A DNA stretch of 64,000 bases from Gaiellasilicea sp963707575 (GTDB lineage Bacteria; Actinomycetota; Thermoleophilia; Gaiellales; Gaiellaceae), in the NCBI GenBank assembly GCA_963707575.1, contig OY970171.1, positions 2,480,001-2,544,000 on the forward strand, read 5' to 3'. Numbering within the stretch: position 1 is the first letter of the stretch; each line of letters opens with the position of its first letter. Positions 23,863 through 32,514 of this stretch are shown here, piece by piece. Below the pieces are notes generated by a model. That model did not search any database. It was not told the origin of the DNA and worked only from the letters and a program-made list of their open reading frames with translations. The position numbers and the translations under genes were made by a program.

Positions 23863-24693
23863 ATGGCGGCAGACATCCGCATCGGCGAGTTGGCGCGGCG
23901 CGCAGGCGTCAGCCCGGAGCTCCTGCGCGCCTGGGAGCGCCGCTACGGCCTGCTCCGGCCCGAGCGGTCGGCGGGGGGCTACCGGCTCTACTCCTCCGAG
24001 GACGAGCGGCGCGTGCGCACGATGACTGCCGCACTCGGGCGAGGCATCGCCGCCGGCGAGGCCGCGCGGCTCGCGCTGGACGGCGGCCAGGACGCCCCCT
24101 CGGCGGAGACGCTCGTCGAGGCGCTCGTCGCCTTCGACGACATCGGCGCCCACGCTGCGCTCGACCGCCTCCTGTCGACGCTCACGCTGGACGCCGTGCT
24201 GCGCGACTGGATGCTCCCGGCGCTCCACGAGCTCGGCGAGCGCTGGGAGCGCGGTGAGGTCACGGTGGGCCAGGAGCACTTCGCGAGCCATCTCCTACGC
24301 GGACGGCTGCTCGGCCTCGCGCGCGGGTGGGATCGCGGCTCCGGCCCGCGCGCTCTGCTCGCGTGCCCCGCGGGGGAGCAGCACGACCTGCCGCTGATCG
24401 CGTTCGGGCTGGCGCTTCGAGAGCACGGCTGGCGGATCACGTACCTCGGCGCCGACACGCCCGTGGCCACGATCGACGAGACGGCGAGCGCGCTGCGCCC
24501 GGACCTCGTCGTGCTGGCAGCCGTGGACCCGGCGCGGCTGCGCGCGTGCGCCGAGGCGTTGCGGGACCTGGGCTCGCGTTTCCCGCTCGCGCTCGCGGGT
24601 GCCGGCGCCGACGACGCTCTTGCAGGGGAGATCGGCGCGCGCCGGCTGGAGGACGGACCAGTCGAGGCCGCCGCTGCGGTCGCCTCCGGCTAG
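23863..24693 (+). CDS. CarH/LitR-like MerR regulator with B12-binding domain (light sensor)
   Basis: A 276-aa three-domain protein. MerR helix-turn-helix (about 1-70): RIGELARRAGVSPELLRAWERRYGLLRPERS. Helical cap (about 85-155) with WERGEVTVGQEH, which is the W-x9-EH motif that cradles adenosylcobalamin in CarH. B12-binding Rossmann domain (about 160-276) with PAGEQHDLPLIAFGLALREHGWRITYLGADTP, whose His would be the lower cobalt ligand; the usual Gly of ExHxxG is Pro here. CarH tetramers bind DNA in the dark and fall apart in light. ATG 23863 (or 23857) lies 7 nt after TACACT, suggesting a leaderless mRNA. It is divergent from DUF378-fasciclin and shares a CTAG stop with lysA. Confidence 0.88.
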   Translation: MAADIRIGELARRAGVSPELLRAWERRYGLLRPERSAGGYRLYSSEDERRVRTMTAALGRGIAAGEAARLALDGGQDAPSAETLVEALVAFDDIGAHAALDRLLSTLTLDAVLRDWMLPALHELGERWERGEVTVGQEHFASHLLRGRLLGLARGWDRGSGPRALLACPAGEQHDLPLIAFGLALREHGWRITYLGADTPVATIDETASALRPDLVVLAAVDPARLRACAEALRDLGSRFPLALAGAGADDALAGEIGARRLEDGPVEAAAAVASG

Positions 24694-25946
24694 ACGTCCC
24701 GGCGGAGCAGGTCGTCGAGCGTCTCGCGGCGCAGGATCGGCCGCGCCTGCCCGCCGCCCACGAGCACGGCCGCGGGACGCGGCAGGCCGTTGTAGTTCGA
24801 GCTCATCGCGAGCGTGTAGGCGCCCGTTGCCGGGACCGCCACGAGGTCGCCCCGGCGCGGCTGCGGCAGCCGCACCCGGTCGATCAGGACATCGCCCGAC
24901 TCGCAATGCTTGCCCGCGAGCGTGAACTCCGCCTGCGGCTCCTCGCTCGCCCGGTTCGCGAGCAATGCGGTGTAGCGGGCCCGGTAGAGCTGCGGTCGCG
25001 GGTTGTCCGACATGCCTCCGTCGATCGCGACATAGCTCCGGCCGCCGGTCTGCTTGAGCGCGCCCACGAGGTAGAGCGACACGCCGGCCGATCCGACGAG
25101 CGCACGACCGGGCTCCAGGATCAGTCTCGGAGCCGGCAGGCTGCGTGTCTCCCAGTCGCGGGCAACGGCACGCAGGACCGAGTCCACCAGCGCCTCGACG
25201 GGCGGCTCCTCCTCCTCGAGCACGTGCCGCACGCCGAAACCGCCGCCCACGTCGACCACTTCGGGCGTCCAGCTCAGCTCGTCGCGGCAGCGCGCGGTGA
25301 AGCCGGCGAGCAGCTCGATCGCGAGCAGGTGCGCGTTCGCGTCCGCGAGCTGCGAGCCGACGTGGACGTGCAGCCCCTCGACGGCGAGCCCGGCTTCGCC
25401 CGCCCGCCGGACCGCTTCGAGCGCGTCGTCTGCATCGAGCCCGAACTTCGACCCGAGGTGTCCCGTGCGGATCGCCTCGTGCGTCTGTGCGTCGACGCCG
25501 GGCGTGACGCGCACGAGCACGCGTCGCACCCCGGCCTGCGCTGCGCGCAGCGGCTCTTCGAGCGAGTCGAGCACGACGAGCGCGTCGAGCTCGGCGGCGG
25601 CGCGCAGCTCCTCGTCCGACTTGTTGTTGCCGTGGAAGACGATCCGCTCACCACCGAGGCCCGCGCGTCGCGCGAACTCGAGCTCGCCGAGCGTGGACAC
25701 GTCCGCGCCCAGGCCTTCCTCGGCGAGCAGGCGCAGCACTGCGACGTTCGCGAAGGCTTTCGTCCCGTAGACGACGAGCGCGCCCGGGGCCGCCTGGACG
25801 AACAGCCGCGCGCGCTCGCGCAGCGTCTGCTCGCAGTAGACGACGAGCGGCGTTCCGAAGCGCTTCACGAGCGCCGCTGCCGTGACGCCGCCGAGGAGGA
25901 GCTCGCCCTCCTCGACGCTGGCCGACGACGGGAACAGTGCTAGCAT
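24690..25946 (-). CDS. lysA: Diaminopimelate decarboxylase
   Basis: A 418-aa PLP barrel enzyme that converts meso-diaminopimelate to lysine. YGTKAFANVAVLRLL carries the PLP lysine; IVFHGNNKSDEEL, KFGLDADDALEAV, GLHVHVGSQL, EVVDVGGGFGV, LEPGRALVG and CESGDVL are the family's binding loops, with Cys in CESGD as the catalytic residue from the second subunit. It is close to the family's usual length of about 420 residues. ATG 25946. Its start overlaps, on the opposite strand, the promoter region of the leuS leader. It shares a CTAG stop with the CarH-like gene. Confidence 0.93.
   Translation of the reverse strand: MLALFPSSASVEEGELLLGGVTAAALVKRFGTPLVVYCEQTLRERARLFVQAAPGALVVYGTKAFANVAVLRLLAEEGLGADVSTLGELEFARRAGLGGERIVFHGNNKSDEELRAAAELDALVVLDSLEEPLRAAQAGVRRVLVRVTPGVDAQTHEAIRTGHLGSKFGLDADDALEAVRRAGEAGLAVEGLHVHVGSQLADANAHLLAIELLAGFTARCRDELSWTPEVVDVGGGFGVRHVLEEEEPPVEALVDSVLRAVARDWETRSLPAPRLILEPGRALVGSAGVSLYLVGALKQTGGRSYVAIDGGMSDNPRPQLYRARYTALLANRASEEPQAEFTLAGKHCESGDVLIDRVRLPQPRRGDLVAVPATGAYTLAMSSNYNGLPRPAAVLVGGGQARPILRRETLDDLLRRDV
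25941..25946 (+). promoter_or_regulatory. Extended -10 for the leuS leader transcript
   Basis: TGC-TAGCAT, an extended -10 (TGN-TANNNT). Seven nt later is GTG 25954, the start of a six-codon leader frame. No good -35 is visible. It overlaps the lysA start codon on the other strand. Confidence 0.4.
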
Positions 25947-25953
25947 GACCGCA

Positions 25954-25974
25954 GTGAAGCAGCTTCTTACCTGA
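25954..25974 (+). CDS. leuS leader peptide (MKQLLT)
   Basis: GTG AAG CAG CTT CTT ACC TGA encodes a six-residue peptide with two adjacent leucines in the CTT codon, which is rare in this GC-rich genome. An in-frame ATG at 25945 would extend it to nine residues (MTAVKQLLT). It ends about 40 nt before a strong intrinsic terminator that precedes leuS. GCTTC within the Leu codons can pair with GAAGC just downstream, which can alternatively pair with GCTTCC before the terminator. This is the layout of ribosome-mediated attenuation by leucyl-tRNA supply. Confidence 0.5.
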   Translation: MKQLLT

Positions 25975-26016
25975 CGCAGGAAGCCAGCGCGGCCGGGCCG
26001 CGACAGCTTCCCACGG

Positions 26017-26040
26017 GCCTCTCTCGCGAGAGGCTTTTTT
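26017..26040 (+). terminator. Intrinsic terminator / attenuator upstream of leuS
   Basis: GCCTCTC-TCGC-GAGAGGC, a 7-bp perfect stem with a 4-nt loop, followed by six T. It lies 21 nt before the leuS ATG and after the leader peptide, so it must act as an attenuator rather than a gene-end terminator. A preceding hairpin (GGAAGC...GCTTCC, 25979-26011, with inner CGCGGC/GCCGCG) may control its folding. Confidence 0.85.
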
Positions 26041-26060
26041 GTACCCGGAGACAGACAGCG

Positions 26061-28502
26061 ATGAGCGAGCCGTACGACGCAGCAACATACGAGCCAGGGC
26101 GGATCGAGCCGAAGTGGCAGCGCGTCTGGGCCGACGAGCAGGCCTACGTGGTTTCAGACCCGGACGACGCACTCCGGGCGGAGGGACGCAAGAGCTACGT
26201 CCTCGAGCAGCTGCCGTACCCGTCGGGGAGCCTCCACCTGGGGCACTTGCTCGTTTACACGATCGGCGACGTCGCGACGCACTTCAGGCGGCGCAACGGC
26301 TACCACGTGCTGCACCCGATGGGGTTCGACGCGTTCGGTCTCCCCGCGGAGAACGCCGCGCTCCGCGAGGGTGGCCACCCTCGGGAGATCACCGAGCGGA
26401 ACATCGAGGCGATCACGCGCTCGATGAAGCGCATCGGCTGGTGGATCGACTGGTCGCGCGAGCTGTCGACGCATCGGCCCGACTACTACCGCTGGCAGCA
26501 GTGGCAGTTCCTCGCATTCCTCGAGCGCGGCCTCGCCTACCGGAAGGGGGCGCCGGTCAAGTGGTGTCCCAACGACCAGACGGTGCTCGCGAACGAGCAG
26601 GTGCTGCCGGACGGGACGTGCGAGCGCTGCGGCGCCCAGGTGGAGTCACGGGTGATGGAGCAATGGTTCTTCAAGATCACCGACTACGCGCAGGCGCTGC
26701 TCGACGATCTCGAGACCGTCGACTGGCCCGAGGCGATCAAGGCTCGCCAGCGAAACTGGATCGGCCGGTCCGAGGGTGCCGACCTCAACTTCCGGATCGA
26801 TGAGTGGGACGAGGACATCGCGGTCTTCACGACTCGCCCGGACACGCTGTTCGGCGCCACGTTCTTCGTGCTCGCGCCGGAGCACGAGCTCGTCGGGCGC
26901 ATCGACTCGGACGAGGTGCGGGAGTACGTCCGCAAGACCGCCGCGAAGAGGACCGCAGAGCGGGCAGCCGCGGAAGAGAAGACCGGCGTCTTCACCGGGC
27001 TGCACGCCGTCAACCCGGTCAACGGCGAGCGGATCCCGATCTACGTGGCGGATTACGTGCTGATGGACTACGGGACGGGCGCGATCATGGCGGTGCCGGC
27101 GCACGACCGGCGCGACTTCGACTTTGCGCGCGCCTTCGACTTGCCGGTCCGGCACGTCGTCCGGCCGGTCGACGGCCAGGTCGACGAGAGCGAGCCGTAC
27201 CTCGCGCACACCGAGGGCGAGGTGCTCGTCAACTCGGGCGAGCTCGACGGGCTCCCCGCACCCGAGGGCGGCCGCCGGATCGTCGAGCGCCTGCAGAGCG
27301 AGGGGCGCGGCCGCTTCGCGGTCAACTTCCGCATTCGCGACTGGGGTTTCTCGCGCCAGCGCTACTGGGGCTGCCCGATTCCCGTCGTCTACTGCGACGC
27401 CTGCGGGATCGTTCCCGTCCCGGAGAGCGAGCTGCCCGTCGTTCTGCCCGACGTCGAGGACTTCAAGCCCCGAGGGAGGCCGCCCCTCGCGCAGGCCGAG
27501 GACTGGGTGAACGTCGACTGCCCGGCCTGCGGCGGGCCTGCACAGCGGGAGACCGAGACGATGGACACCTTCGTCGACTCCTCCTGGTACTTCCTGCGCT
27601 ACTGCGACCCCGACAACGACGAGGCTCCGTTCGACCGGGCGCTCGTCGACTACTGGAACCCGGTCGACCTCTACATCGGCGGCGTCGACCACGCGACGGT
27701 GCACATGATCTATGCGCGGTTCTGGGTCAAGGTCCTGAACGACCTCGGCCTCGTCGGCTTCCGCGAGCCGTTCGCGAGCTTCTTCTCGAACGGCTGGGTG
27801 ACGAGCGGGAAGACGAAGATCTCGAAGCGCTCCAGCAATGCAGTCGGGCCGGACGAGGCCGTCGAGCGTCACGGCGCGGATGCGGTGCGGCTCTGCATCC
27901 TCTTTCTCGGTCCCGCCGATCAGGACATGGAGTGGACCGAGGAAGCGGCGGAGGGAATGGCGCGGTTCGTGCGCAGGCTCTGGCGTGTGGTCGGTGAGGT
28001 CGCGGCCCGCGCACCGCACGGCGAACCAGCGAATGGCCCGCTCGCGCAGAAGGCGCACGAGGCGATCGCCAAGGCGACCGACGACATCGGCCGCCGCTTC
28101 GCGTTCAACACGGCGATCTCCGCGGTGATGGAGCTGGTCAACGAGCTCTCGCGCGATCGGACCGGGCCCGACGCCCGCTTTGCAGCCGAGACGGCGGTCT
28201 CGCTGATCCAGCCGTTTGCACCCCACGTCGCCGAGGAGCTGTGGCAGCAGCTCGGCCACGAGCGACTGTGGGAGCAGCCCTGGCCGGTCGCCGACGACGC
28301 GATGCTGGAGCGCGAGACGGTGGAGGTGGTGGTGCAGGTGAACGGCAAGCTGCGAGACCGCCTCCAGGTCGCGCCAACGCTGGGCGAGGACGAGCTCGTC
28401 GCGCTCGCTCTGGGGTCGGAGCGGGTGAGGGCGCACCTGAACGGGGGACAGCCGAGCAAGACGATCGTCGTGCCCGGCAAGCTCGTCAACTTCGTGATCT
28501 GA
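26061..28502 (+). CDS. leuS: Leucyl-tRNA synthetase
   Basis: An 813-aa class I synthetase charging tRNA-Leu. The HIGH motif is HLGH in PYPSGSLHLGHLLVYTIGD; the KMSKS loop reads KISKR in GKTKISKRSSNAVGPDEAVE, a non-standard but recognisable version. The editing (CP1) domain lies between, with TRPDTLFGATFFVLAPEH and YGTGAIMAVPAHDRRD. The C-terminal domain ends VVVQVNGKLRDRLQV...KTIVVPGKLVNFVI. ATG 26061 is preceded by CGGAGA. Expression is probably set by the upstream attenuator. The comEA gene follows after 106 nt. Confidence 0.96.
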   Translation: MSEPYDAATYEPGRIEPKWQRVWADEQAYVVSDPDDALRAEGRKSYVLEQLPYPSGSLHLGHLLVYTIGDVATHFRRRNGYHVLHPMGFDAFGLPAENAALREGGHPREITERNIEAITRSMKRIGWWIDWSRELSTHRPDYYRWQQWQFLAFLERGLAYRKGAPVKWCPNDQTVLANEQVLPDGTCERCGAQVESRVMEQWFFKITDYAQALLDDLETVDWPEAIKARQRNWIGRSEGADLNFRIDEWDEDIAVFTTRPDTLFGATFFVLAPEHELVGRIDSDEVREYVRKTAAKRTAERAAAEEKTGVFTGLHAVNPVNGERIPIYVADYVLMDYGTGAIMAVPAHDRRDFDFARAFDLPVRHVVRPVDGQVDESEPYLAHTEGEVLVNSGELDGLPAPEGGRRIVERLQSEGRGRFAVNFRIRDWGFSRQRYWGCPIPVVYCDACGIVPVPESELPVVLPDVEDFKPRGRPPLAQAEDWVNVDCPACGGPAQRETETMDTFVDSSWYFLRYCDPDNDEAPFDRALVDYWNPVDLYIGGVDHATVHMIYARFWVKVLNDLGLVGFREPFASFFSNGWVTSGKTKISKRSSNAVGPDEAVERHGADAVRLCILFLGPADQDMEWTEEAAEGMARFVRRLWRVVGEVAARAPHGEPANGPLAQKAHEAIAKATDDIGRRFAFNTAISAVMELVNELSRDRTGPDARFAAETAVSLIQPFAPHVAEELWQQLGHERLWEQPWPVADDAMLERETVEVVVQVNGKLRDRLQVAPTLGEDELVALALGSERVRAHLNGGQPSKTIVVPGKLVNFVI

Positions 28503-28549
28503 GCCGCGGGCGCCCTCGCGCGCACGCAAGCCGGCACCCAACAAGCCGC

Positions 28550-28578
28550 CACACAATCGGCACAGAGACGGCACACGG
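28550..28578 (+). repeat. CACACAATCG motif, copy 1 (upstream of comEA)
   Basis: CACACAATCGGCACAGAGAC followed by GGCAC. The first ten bases and most of the remainder recur upstream of hemW at 36236. GGCAC also occurs earlier in the gap at 28533. No -10 or -35 is obvious. The function is not known; it could be a binding site or a promoter-associated element. Confidence 0.4.
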
Positions 28579-28608
28579 CCGTGGCTGCTGTCCCGGCACG
28601 GTGGAGGC

Positions 28609-29190
28609 ATGCCCTCCCTGCCAATCCGGCGCCGGCAGGCGCTCGTCGCCGCGGGCGTGCTGCTCGCGGTCCTGGCGCTCGCCGGCCGGATGCTGGCGAA
28701 CGCCGGGGCACCCTCCGTGCAGCCGGTCGCTCCCCTCGTGGCGGAGACGACCGAGACGGCCGACACGCTCGTCGTCCACGTCGCCGGTGAGGTCCGTCAA
28801 CCGGGCCTCTACGAGCTGAAGGAGGGCAGCCGCGTCTCCGACGCCGTGGCCCACGCCGGCGGTGCGACGGCGAAGGCCGACACGGCGGCCGTCAACCTCG
28901 CCGCGCCGCTCGCCGACGGGATACAGGTGCTGATACCGAGTCGGGTCGCCGGCGCGGCGGGGGCCGGATCGGGGCCGAGTGGGGTGGGTGGTAATGCCCC
29001 GCGTGTGAGCCTGAGCAGCGCGACGGTTGCCGACCTTGACGCCCTGCCCGGGATCGGTCCCGTGACGGCGCAGAAGATCCTCGATCACCGCAGCCGGCAC
29101 GGCGGGTTCAGCTCCGTCGACGACCTCGACGCGATCCCGGGGATCGGGCCGGCGCGAATCGAGCAGCTGCGCGATCTGGTCACGCCGTGA
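28609..29190 (+). CDS. comEA: Competence-type DNA-binding protein ComEA
   Basis: A 193-aa protein: N-terminal membrane anchor (RRQALVAAGVLLAVLALAGRML), SLBB domain (about 50-110; LVVHVAGEVRQPGLYELKEGSRVSDAVAHAGG), then a pair of helix-hairpin-helix motifs (about 130-193; LPGIGPVTAQKILDHRSRHGGF and IPGIGPARIEQLRDLV) that bind double-stranded DNA non-specifically. In transformable bacteria it captures DNA outside the membrane for ComEC. ATG 28609 follows GGTGGAGGC. The comEC start overlaps its stop (GTGA). Confidence 0.9.
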   Translation: MPSLPIRRRQALVAAGVLLAVLALAGRMLANAGAPSVQPVAPLVAETTETADTLVVHVAGEVRQPGLYELKEGSRVSDAVAHAGGATAKADTAAVNLAAPLADGIQVLIPSRVAGAAGAGSGPSGVGGNAPRVSLSSATVADLDALPGIGPVTAQKILDHRSRHGGFSSVDDLDAIPGIGPARIEQLRDLVTP

Positions 29191-31454
29191 TCGCGCGCGC
29201 CTGGCCGACGCTCCTGATCCTCGCGGCGTGCACCGGGATGGCGTTCGCACTCGTCCTGCGGGCGCCTGCGGCGCTTCTGGGGGTCGTCGTCGTTGCGACA
29301 GCGGCAACGGTTGCTGCTCCCAGCGGTCGCGTTCGACTGCTCGCCTGGTCGGTGGTGCTCCTGCTCGCGGGCTGGTGGTGGGGCAGCGCGAGGCTGGATG
29401 CCTTCGACCGCAGCCTGCTCGAACACGAGATCGGGCGCTCTGCGCCCGTCGAGGCGGTCGTGACGGGACCGACCCGCCGGACGGAGTTCGCACTGCGGGT
29501 CCCGGCGGAGACGCGCAGTTTCGGAGTCGAGCAGGTGCGCGAGCGCGTGCTCCTCCAGCTCCCTGTGGGACGGTCGCCGCCTCAAGGCGCCGTCATCGCC
29601 TTCCGTGCGCAGGCCGTCGCACCGCGCGAGCCCGACGGCGGCTTCGACGAGCGTGCCTGGCTCGCACGTCGCGGCGTCCACGTGGTTCTCCGCGGCGGCG
29701 ACTGGCGCGTCGTGGGGCGACGAGGTGGGATCGGCGGCCTCTCCGACCGCCTCCGCCGGCATCTCGCGCACGCGGTCACGACCGGGCTCGCCGGAGAACG
29801 CCGCGCGGTCCTCGTCGGGATCGCGCTCGGAGAGGACGAAGGGCTCGCGCCGGAGCTCCAGGACAGCTTCAAGGTCTCCGGGCTGTACCACCTCCTCGCC
29901 GTGTCGGGGCAGAACGTCGCGTTCGTGGCGGGAGCCGCGCTGGGGCTCGCGTGGTTGCTCGGGATCCCCCGATTCGCGGGGCAGCTGGCGGCGCTCGCAG
30001 CGATTCTCGGCTACGTCCTCGCCGTCGGCTGGCAGCCCTCCGTCGTCCGCGCGGGTGTCGCGGGCGCGCTCGTGTCGCTGGCCTGGCTGCTCTCGCGGCC
30101 GCGCGACCGCTGGCACTTCCTCGCGCTCGGCGCCGCCGTCCTGCTCGCGTGGACACCCGCGTCGCTGCTCGAGCCGGGGTTCCAGCTCTCGTTCGCCGCG
30201 GTTGGCTCGATCTTCCTGCTCGTACCTCCGCTCGTCCGAACGCTGGAGGGCTACCCGATCCCGCGTGCGCTCGCGCTCGTGCTCGCGGTCTCCACCGCCT
30301 GCGGTGCGGCGACTGCCCCGATCCTGTGGCTCCAGTTCGGCGAGGTGCCGCTCTATTCGCTGCTCGCCAACGTGCTGGCGACCGGCGCGATGCCGCCGCT
30401 CCTCGGCCTCGCGCTGGTGGGCGCGCTCGTCGAGCCCGTGCTGCCCTCCGCAGCCCTCGCCCTGGCGTGGGTGAACGGCTGGATCGCCGCCTACATCGCC
30501 GCGTGTGCGCGGCTGGTGGCGGAGCTTCCGTATGCCCAGGTCAGCTCCGGGTACGCGATCGCCGCACTGCTCGGACTCCCGCCCGCGCTCGTGCTACTCC
30601 GCCGCATCCCGCGCTGGCGCCGACCGCTCGCCGCGGGGTGGGCGGCCGCTGTGCTCCCGGTCCTGCTCGTCTGGCAGCTCTGGCCCGCGGCGGCACTCCC
30701 GCCACCGGCGGGCCTGCGGATCACGTTTCTCGACGTCGGCCAGGGCGACTCGATCCTCGTCCAGGTGCCGGAGGGAGCGATCCTCGTCGACCAGGGCCCT
30801 CCGGAGGCGCGCGTCGAACGCCAACTCCGCGAGCTCGGCGTGCGACGCCTGGCGGCGCTCGTGTTGACCCACCCGCAGCGCGACCACATCGGCGGCGCCG
30901 GCGAGGTGATCAGGCGCATCGGAGTCGACCGCATCCTCGACCCTCGGCTCGCAAGCCCGAGCCCGTACGCGGACGAGGCGCACGCGGCCGCCGCGGCTCG
31001 GCGTGTCCCTGTCGTGGAGACACGTGCCGGGACGACGTGGCGGCTCGGCGGGCTGCGGCTGCGCGTCTTGTGGCCGAACCGACCGGGCCTCGTGAGCGAG
31101 GACCCCAACCGCCTGCCGATCGTGCTGCTGGCGACCTACGGCACGGTCGACGCGCTGCTCACGGCCGACGCCGAGACGGACGTGACCGCACGACTGCTCT
31201 CGCGTCGGATCGAGATCCTGAAGGTCGCGCATCACGGCTCCGAGGATCCCGGGCTCGGCGCCGAGCTCCGCGAGCTGCGGCCGGCGGTTGCGGTGATCTC
31301 GGCCGGGAACGGCAACTCCTACGGCCACCCGCGACCGGAGACACTCGCGGCCCTGAGCGCGGTTGAGGGCCTGAGCCTGTACCGAACCGACCTCCACGGC
31401 CGGGTGACGATCGAGTCCGACGGTCGGACGCTGGGCGTACGAACCGACGGTTAG
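29187..31454 (+). CDS. comEC: ComEC/Rec2 family DNA-uptake channel protein
   Basis: A 755-aa polytopic protein. Order: N-terminal helices and DUF4131-like soluble domain; competence channel domain with LYHLLAVSGQNVAFVAGAALG and PSVVRAGVAGALVSLAWLLSR; C-terminal metallo-beta-lactamase-like domain from about 510 (ITFLDVGQGDSILVQVP, LTHPQRDHIGGAGEV, LKVAHHGSEDPG). The metal motif is HPQRDH instead of the common HPHxDH. It is proposed to degrade one strand and pass the other into the cytoplasm. Its TAG is also the first half of the -10 box of holA. Confidence 0.93.
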   Translation: MIARAWPTLLILAACTGMAFALVLRAPAALLGVVVVATAATVAAPSGRVRLLAWSVVLLLAGWWWGSARLDAFDRSLLEHEIGRSAPVEAVVTGPTRRTEFALRVPAETRSFGVEQVRERVLLQLPVGRSPPQGAVIAFRAQAVAPREPDGGFDERAWLARRGVHVVLRGGDWRVVGRRGGIGGLSDRLRRHLAHAVTTGLAGERRAVLVGIALGEDEGLAPELQDSFKVSGLYHLLAVSGQNVAFVAGAALGLAWLLGIPRFAGQLAALAAILGYVLAVGWQPSVVRAGVAGALVSLAWLLSRPRDRWHFLALGAAVLLAWTPASLLEPGFQLSFAAVGSIFLLVPPLVRTLEGYPIPRALALVLAVSTACGAATAPILWLQFGEVPLYSLLANVLATGAMPPLLGLALVGALVEPVLPSAALALAWVNGWIAAYIAACARLVAELPYAQVSSGYAIAALLGLPPALVLLRRIPRWRRPLAAGWAAAVLPVLLVWQLWPAAALPPPAGLRITFLDVGQGDSILVQVPEGAILVDQGPPEARVERQLRELGVRRLAALVLTHPQRDHIGGAGEVIRRIGVDRILDPRLASPSPYADEAHAAAAARRVPVVETRAGTTWRLGGLRLRVLWPNRPGLVSEDPNRLPIVLLATYGTVDALLTADAETDVTARLLSRRIEILKVAHHGSEDPGLGAELRELRPAVAVISAGNGNSYGHPRPETLAALSAVEGLSLYRTDLHGRVTIESDGRTLGVRTDG

Positions 31455-31457
31455 TCT
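31452..31457 (+). promoter_or_regulatory. -10 box of holA built on the comEC stop codon
   Basis: TAGTCT begins with the comEC TAG stop and ends 6 nt before the holA ATG (31464), with spacer GGGGCG. It would give holA its own leaderless transcript. Confidence 0.5.
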
Positions 31458-31463
31458 GGGGCG

Positions 31464-32435
31464 ATGGCAGCCGCGACCGAGTTGAAGCCCGCGTATCTCT
31501 TGACTGGCAGCGACCGGCCCAAGATCGGTCGGGCCCTCCAGCGCCTCAAGGGCCGTGTCGGTGAGCAGGCGATCGAGCACCTCGATTCCCCGCCGGCGAG
31601 CGGCGACGACGCCGTCGCCGCCTGCAACGCGCTCGGGTTCTTCTCCGGCGACGCCAGGCTCGTGATCGTGACCGGAGTGGACAAGTGGAAGGCCGCCGAC
31701 GTCAAGGCTGTCGCCGGCTATCTCGAGAGCCCCGCGCCGGGCACGGTGCTCGGCCTCGTGGCGATGGACCTGAAGGCGGACTCGCCGCTCGGGAAGGCCG
31801 TTGCGAAGGCGGGTCAGGTGCTGGCGTTCACGGTCCCGAAGCGCAATCTCTCGGGTTGGGTCGCGGAGCAGTTCAAGGCCGCCGGGGCGCGGGCCGAGCC
31901 GGACGCCTGCGCCGCGCTCGTGCAGATCGTCGGCGACGACCTGCACCAGCTCGCCGCCGAGATCGACAAGCTGGCCACGTGGGCCGGCGACGAGCCGATC
32001 GGCGAGCGGGAGGTGGAGGCACTCGCCGCTGCGGTCGCCGAGACACCGACGTTCGCGCTCACCGACGCGTGGGCGCTACGCGACGTCGCGCGCACCCTGG
32101 GGGCGAGTGAGACGATCTTCGAGCGCGAGGGCAAGGCGCGCCGCGACACCGCCCCCCGCCTCGCTGCGGCGCTCGGGAACCACGTCGGGCGCGTGCGCCA
32201 GTGCCAGAAGCTCGCCGCCGAGGGCGTCCGCCCGCGCGATGCCGCCGGCAAGCTGAAGATGCATCCGTTCTACGCGGAGAAGGTCTTCGGCCAGGCGAAG
32301 AACTTCTCCGAGGACGAGCTCCGCGACGCGCTCGTGCGGCTCTCGCAGCTCGATCTCGCACTCAAGGGCAAGAGCAGGCTGACGCCCGATCTCGAGCTCC
32401 AGCGCGCGCTCGTCGACCTGGGCCGCGAGCCGTGA
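31464..32435 (+). CDS. holA: DNA polymerase III delta subunit
   Basis: A 323-aa clamp-loader subunit. ELKPAYLLTGSDRPKIGRALQRLK opens the AAA+-like domain; LQIVGDDLHQLAAEIDKLATWAG and LTDAWALRDVARTLGA are typical of HolA; the collar domain follows (FYAEKVFGQAKNFSEDELRDALVRLSQLDLALKG). It opens the beta clamp at replication forks. It stands after comEA-comEC and before rpsT, the classic arrangement. The start is supported by TAGTCT 6 nt upstream. Confidence 0.9.
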   Translation: MAAATELKPAYLLTGSDRPKIGRALQRLKGRVGEQAIEHLDSPPASGDDAVAACNALGFFSGDARLVIVTGVDKWKAADVKAVAGYLESPAPGTVLGLVAMDLKADSPLGKAVAKAGQVLAFTVPKRNLSGWVAEQFKAAGARAEPDACAALVQIVGDDLHQLAAEIDKLATWAGDEPIGEREVEALAAAVAETPTFALTDAWALRDVARTLGASETIFEREGKARRDTAPRLAAALGNHVGRVRQCQKLAAEGVRPRDAAGKLKMHPFYAEKVFGQAKNFSEDELRDALVRLSQLDLALKGKSRLTPDLELQRALVDLGREP

Positions 32436-32457
32436 CCTGACGTAAACGCCAAGTCAA

Positions 32458-32484
32458 GCCGCGAAGCGGCCCTTCAGGGGTCTT
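32458..32484. terminator. Weak hairpin pair between convergent holA and rpsT
   Basis: GCCGC-GAA-GCGGC (32458-32470) followed by CCC-TTCA-GGGG (32470-32480) and TCTTT. This could end holA transcripts; read on the other strand, the first hairpin is followed by TTGACTT. The U-runs are poor, so the assignment is uncertain. The whole gap is 79 bp. Confidence 0.35.
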
Positions 32485-32514
32485 TGCGCGCTGAGCGTTC
32501 GCTCTTGCGGATGC

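Noticed and set aside
25975..26060. T-box riboswitch before leuS
   Set aside because: The conserved T-box antiterminator sequence (AGGGUGGNACCGCG) is absent; a leader-peptide attenuator explains the terminator better.
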